Assembly (NCBI RefSeq): GCF_001425205.1
Contig: NZ_LMDW01000003.1
Location: forward strand, 1 to 64,000
Length of the DNA stretch: 64,000 nt
Reading direction: 5' to 3'
From: Variovorax sp. Root411
GTDB lineage: Bacteria; Pseudomonadota; Gammaproteobacteria; Burkholderiales; Burkholderiaceae_C
Below, piece by piece: positions 61,198 through 64,000 of the stretch. A program made the position numbers and the translations under genes. Under the pieces are notes generated by a model, which saw nothing but the letters and a program-made list of their open reading frames with translations, did no database searches and was not told the origin of the DNA. Position 1 is the stretch's first letter, and each line of letters begins with the position of its first letter.

Positions 61198-63318
61198 TCA
61201 GATGCTGTGCGGATCGACGTCGACCAGCCAGCGGATCACGCCCTTGCCCTCGGGCGTGCGCCGCAGTTCATGCAGCAGCGGCTGCCAGCCCGCCAGCAGG
61301 CGCTGCAGCGCGGCCCGCGAGGGGCTTTCGATCAGCATCTGCGCGCGCTCCACATTCGCGACGCGTTGGATCGCCAGCGGCACCGCCGGGTAGCGCGTGA
61401 CAAGGTCGGCGCCCGGCAGCGCCTCGGCTTGGTCCGCTGCCGTATTCAGGAAGCCCTGCGCCACCGGCTGCTCGCGCGCGTCGGCGCGCAGCAGCGCCTG
61501 GAACGCGAAGGGCGGCATGCCGGCGGCCCGGCGCTCGTCGAGCTGCTGCTGCGCGAAGCTGGCGTAGTCGTGCCTGCGCAGCGCCATGAACAGCGGGTGC
61601 TGCGCATGGTGCGTCTGGATCCACATCTCGGCCTTGGCGCCCTGCGCCGCGAGGTAGGCGGCGTCGCGGCCCGCGCGGCCGGCCGACTGCATCAGCAGGC
61701 TGAACAGCCGCTCGGGCGCGCGGAAGTCGCTGGAGAACAGCGCACCGTCGGGGTTCACCGCGGCCACCAGCGTGATGCGGCGAAAGTCGTGGCCCTTGGC
61801 GATCATCTGCGTGCCGACCAGCACGTCGACCTCGCCCGCGTGAACGGCCGCGAGCTGCGATTCGAGCGCGCCCTGTTTCTTTGTGCTGTCGGCGTCGATG
61901 CGCGCAATCCTCACAGGTCCAGGCACCGCACTGCCGTCCGGGTGCTTCACGCCTGCGAACAGCTCGGCCAGGTGTTCTTCGAGCCGTTCGGTGCCGCGGC
62001 CCACGGGCGCGATGTCGGGATTGCCGCAGGCCGGGCAGGCGCGCGGCACGCGCTCGGTGAAACCGCAGTGGTGACAGCGCAGCGTGCGGTCGATCTTGTG
62101 GAACACGCGGTACGCGCTGCAGTGCGGACATTCGCTCTTCCAGCCGCAGTCGCCGCAGGCCAGCACCGGCGCATAGCCGCGCCGGTTCAGGAAGATCATG
62201 CTCTGCTCGCCGCGTGCGATGCGCTGGCCGATGGCGTCGAGCAGCGCGGCGGAAATCACCGTCTTCGGCGGCTGCAGGTTCATGTCGACCAGCCGCACGG
62301 CGGGCAGTTCACCGGCGCCTATGCGCGAGGGCATCGCCAGCCGCACGTAGCGCCCGCCCGGGTCGTCGCCCTCGGCGGGCCGGCTCTGGTGCCAGCTTTC
62401 GAGCGAGGGCGTGGCCGAGCCGAGGATCACCTTGGCCTTCTCGCGCTGGCCGCGCCACACGGCGAGGTCTCGCGCCGAGTAGCGCGCGCCTTCCTGCTGC
62501 TTGTAGCTCGGGTCGTGCTCCTCGTCGACCACGATGAGCTTCAGCCCCGGGATCGAAGCGAACACCGCCATGCGCGTGCCCAGCACGATGCGCGCCGCGC
62601 CGCTGTGTGCCGCCAGCCAGCTCGCGAGCCGCTGCGGGTTGGTCATGCCGCTGTGCAACGACACCACCGCCTCGTCGCCGAAGCGGGCCTTGAAGCGGGC
62701 CTCGAGCTGCGGCGTGAGATTGATCTCGGGCACCATCACCAGCGCCTGCGCCTCGGGGTCGCGCGCGAGCAGGTCGGCCACGCAGCGCAGGTAGACCTCG
62801 GTCTTGCCGCTGCCGGTGCTGCCGACCAGCAGGAAGGTGCCGGTCTCGGCCTCGATGCGCACCAGCGCGGCGGCCTGCTCCGCGCTCAGCGCGATCAGGT
62901 TCGCGGACTCGGCCGTCTCTGCCACCGGACCGGCCGCCGTCTTGCGCTTGAGCCGGCGCGCCAGCTGCGTCGTCGACAGGTCGCGCAGCTGCGGCGGCAG
63001 CGCGGCCAGCGCGATCTCGCCGATCGAGCGCTGGTAGTAGCGCGCGGCAAAGGCCACGAGGTCGCGCCAGGCCTCGCCCAGCGGGGCCAGTGCGTCGAGC
63101 GCCGCGCCCACGGGTTTCAGCGCCATGCCCGGCTCGGCGCCCGCCAGCGAAACCGGCTCGTTCCAGACCACGCCCAACACCTCGCGCTTGCCCAGCGGCA
63201 CGCGCACCAGCGTGCCGGGCGGCACCGGCTCCGCGCTGGCGTAGCTCAGCAGGTCGCCGAGCGCGGCATGCGCGGGCGTCTGCACCGCGATGTCGAGCCG
63301 CCACGGCAGGGAACGCAA
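61198..63318 (-). CDS. priA: Primosomal protein N' (PriA helicase)
   Basis: The 706-aa replication-restart helicase has Walker A GSTGSGKT (residues 156-163), Walker B with VVDEEHDPSYK, and a full set of zinc-binding cysteines (CGDCGWKSECPHCSAYRVFHKIDRTLRCHHCGFTERVPRACPACG). The N-terminal part is the DNA-binding domain and the C-terminal third is a helicase lobe (GTQMIAKGHDFRRITLV). It reloads DnaB at stalled forks. The start is ATG 63318; a 443-bp gap with DnaA boxes separates it from hemE. Confidence 0.96.
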   Translation of the reverse strand: MRSLPWRLDIAVQTPAHAALGDLLSYASAEPVPPGTLVRVPLGKREVLGVVWNEPVSLAGAEPGMALKPVGAALDALAPLGEAWRDLVAFAARYYQRSIGEIALAALPPQLRDLSTTQLARRLKRKTAAGPVAETAESANLIALSAEQAAALVRIEAETGTFLLVGSTGSGKTEVYLRCVADLLARDPEAQALVMVPEINLTPQLEARFKARFGDEAVVSLHSGMTNPQRLASWLAAHSGAARIVLGTRMAVFASIPGLKLIVVDEEHDPSYKQQEGARYSARDLAVWRGQREKAKVILGSATPSLESWHQSRPAEGDDPGGRYVRLAMPSRIGAGELPAVRLVDMNLQPPKTVISAALLDAIGQRIARGEQSMIFLNRRGYAPVLACGDCGWKSECPHCSAYRVFHKIDRTLRCHHCGFTERVPRACPACGNPDIAPVGRGTERLEEHLAELFAGVKHPDGSAVPGPVRIARIDADSTKKQGALESQLAAVHAGEVDVLVGTQMIAKGHDFRRITLVAAVNPDGALFSSDFRAPERLFSLLMQSAGRAGRDAAYLAAQGAKAEMWIQTHHAQHPLFMALRRHDYASFAQQQLDERRAAGMPPFAFQALLRADAREQPVAQGFLNTAADQAEALPGADLVTRYPAVPLAIQRVANVERAQMLIESPSRAALQRLLAGWQPLLHELRRTPEGKGVIRWLVDVDPHSI

Positions 63319-63761
63319 AGCGCCGTCCGTCGTCTGGTGAGCCCCGTCGAGGGGGAGGCCGGTGGTGGAGATGAGCGATCCTTCTTGGAAAGGTTTCTTA
63401 ATGCGACTTTGAGCAAAAGCGCTTAAGTCGTTGATTTGTCTGGGCTTTGAAGGCCGTCCAGAGTTTCTGTGGATAACTTTGTTGACAAGCAGGCTCGACT
63501 CGCTGCGAGGCCTTGAAAATCAAGGCTCTGGCTGGAATGCCCGGAAAAAAAGCAAAGTTCAAATCCTATATAAATCAACAACTTAGCTTCGCTATTTCTT
63601 TAGGAGCAAAGAAAGAGGCCACTCAGATAATCTTGCGCAGTGCAACACATGTTTTGTGCATAAGTCGGTGCCGATTCACCGTTTTGGGCTTGACAAACGG
63701 TTGCAGACCAACCTTCGGGGCAGCTCCGGCGCCATCGCCGGACCGCCTCGGAGTGACGATT
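63319..63761. promoter_or_regulatory. AT-rich priA/hemE gap with DnaA-box-like sites
   Basis: This 443-bp stretch holds no gene. It has two DnaA-box 9-mers, TGTGGATAA at 63468-63476 (exact E. coli consensus on the minus strand) and TGTGCATAA at 63655-63663. An AT-rich segment lies between them (about 63536-63612). The priA promoter should also be here. It could be a DnaA-regulated region, a DnaA-titrating site or part of an origin; nothing shows which. Confidence 0.5.
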
Positions 63762-64000
63762 TCAACCGCGCAGCGCGCGCGACTGGGCGTGCACCGCCTG
63801 CACCAGCGCAGCCACATGCTCCGGCGGCGTGAACTGGCTGATGCCGTGGCCCAGGTTGAAGATATGGGTCGGGCCCTTGGCGTTGTGCTCGGCGTGCGGC
63901 TTGCCGAAGGCGTTCAGCACCTTCGCCACCTCGGCCTCGATCTGCGCGGGCGGCGCGAACAGCACGTTGGGGTCGATGTTGCCCTGCAGCGCCTTGGCCT
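63762..64000 (-). CDS. hemE: Uroporphyrinogen decarboxylase, C-terminal end (partial)
   Basis: The last 79 codons are visible, ending in TGA at 63762-63764. The frame reads [16 protein letters not shown], then [29 protein letters not shown], the conserved C-terminus of HemE. The enzyme converts uroporphyrinogen III to coproporphyrinogen III in haem synthesis. The gene continues beyond the right edge of the window. Confidence 0.97.
   Translation of the reverse strand, partial: AKALQGNIDPNVLFAPPAQIEAEVAKVLNAFGKPHAEHNAKGPTHIFNLGHGISQFTPPEHVAALVQAVHAQSRALRG

Overview
The window reads as chromosome of a high-GC betaproteobacterium in the Comamonadaceae, most like Variovorax. The evidence is the gene order tuf-trpT-secE-nusG-rplKAJL-rpoBC, the rsmB-DUF4390-ntrY-ntrX block, and the priA/hemE and dctABD contents. 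The genus is inferred from remembered gene content and protein similarity, not from a search.

Region 1 (1-18.5 kb) is core genome: the end of tuf, tRNA-Trp, secE, nusG, four ribosomal protein genes with an L10-type leader, rpoB and rpoC closed by a strong terminator, a LemA-like membrane protein, rsmB, a DUF4390 exported protein, an NtrY-like kinase with an NtrX-like regulator that lacks the AAA+ domain, and tRNA-Phe with a perfect terminator. Region 2 (18.5-23 kb) is a scar beside tRNA-Phe: an IS21 remnant (istA tail plus truncated istB), a complete rve-type insertion sequence with inverted ends, two divergent XRE regulators and a C-terminal glpD fragment.

Region 3 (23-35.2 kb) holds an AraC regulator and then a LysR gene divergent from nine or ten tightly packed genes: pirin, YcaC-type isochorismatase hydrolase, XapX protein, exported YtcJ-like amidohydrolase, DoxX, an MFS exporter fused to an ABM-like domain, Dps, a chloroperoxidase-like hydrolase, a small GNAT protein and a membrane-anchored ABM protein. 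The LysR/pirin gap carries a perfect 15-bp palindrome of LysR type. This is the best candidate for an undescribed detoxification or stress system. A DUF1275 protein and a second AraC regulator follow.

Region 4 (35.4-42.8 kb) is a gamma-resorcylate (2,6-dihydroxybenzoate) catabolic cluster: AAHS transporter, zinc decarboxylase GraF with every known catalytic residue, hydroxyquinol 1,2-dioxygenase, a Dabb protein, LysR and MarR regulators, and the two-component resorcinol hydroxylase. Maleylacetate reductase, needed to finish the route, is not in the window.

Region 5 (42.8-55.2 kb) is acid uptake. An IclR regulator is divergent from a TRAP operon that contains two substrate-binding proteins and a type II dehydroquinase. 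A racemase and a DHA2 exporter follow, then dctA with a near-consensus sigma-54 promoter and the DctB/DctD two-component pair.

Region 6 (55.2-64 kb) is housekeeping again, mostly on the minus strand: nadE, an overlapping rep-lipoprotein-pldA group, a ClpP-fold-like exported protein, a small membrane protein, priA and the end of hemE. The 443-bp priA/hemE gap is AT-rich and contains two DnaA-box-like 9-mers.
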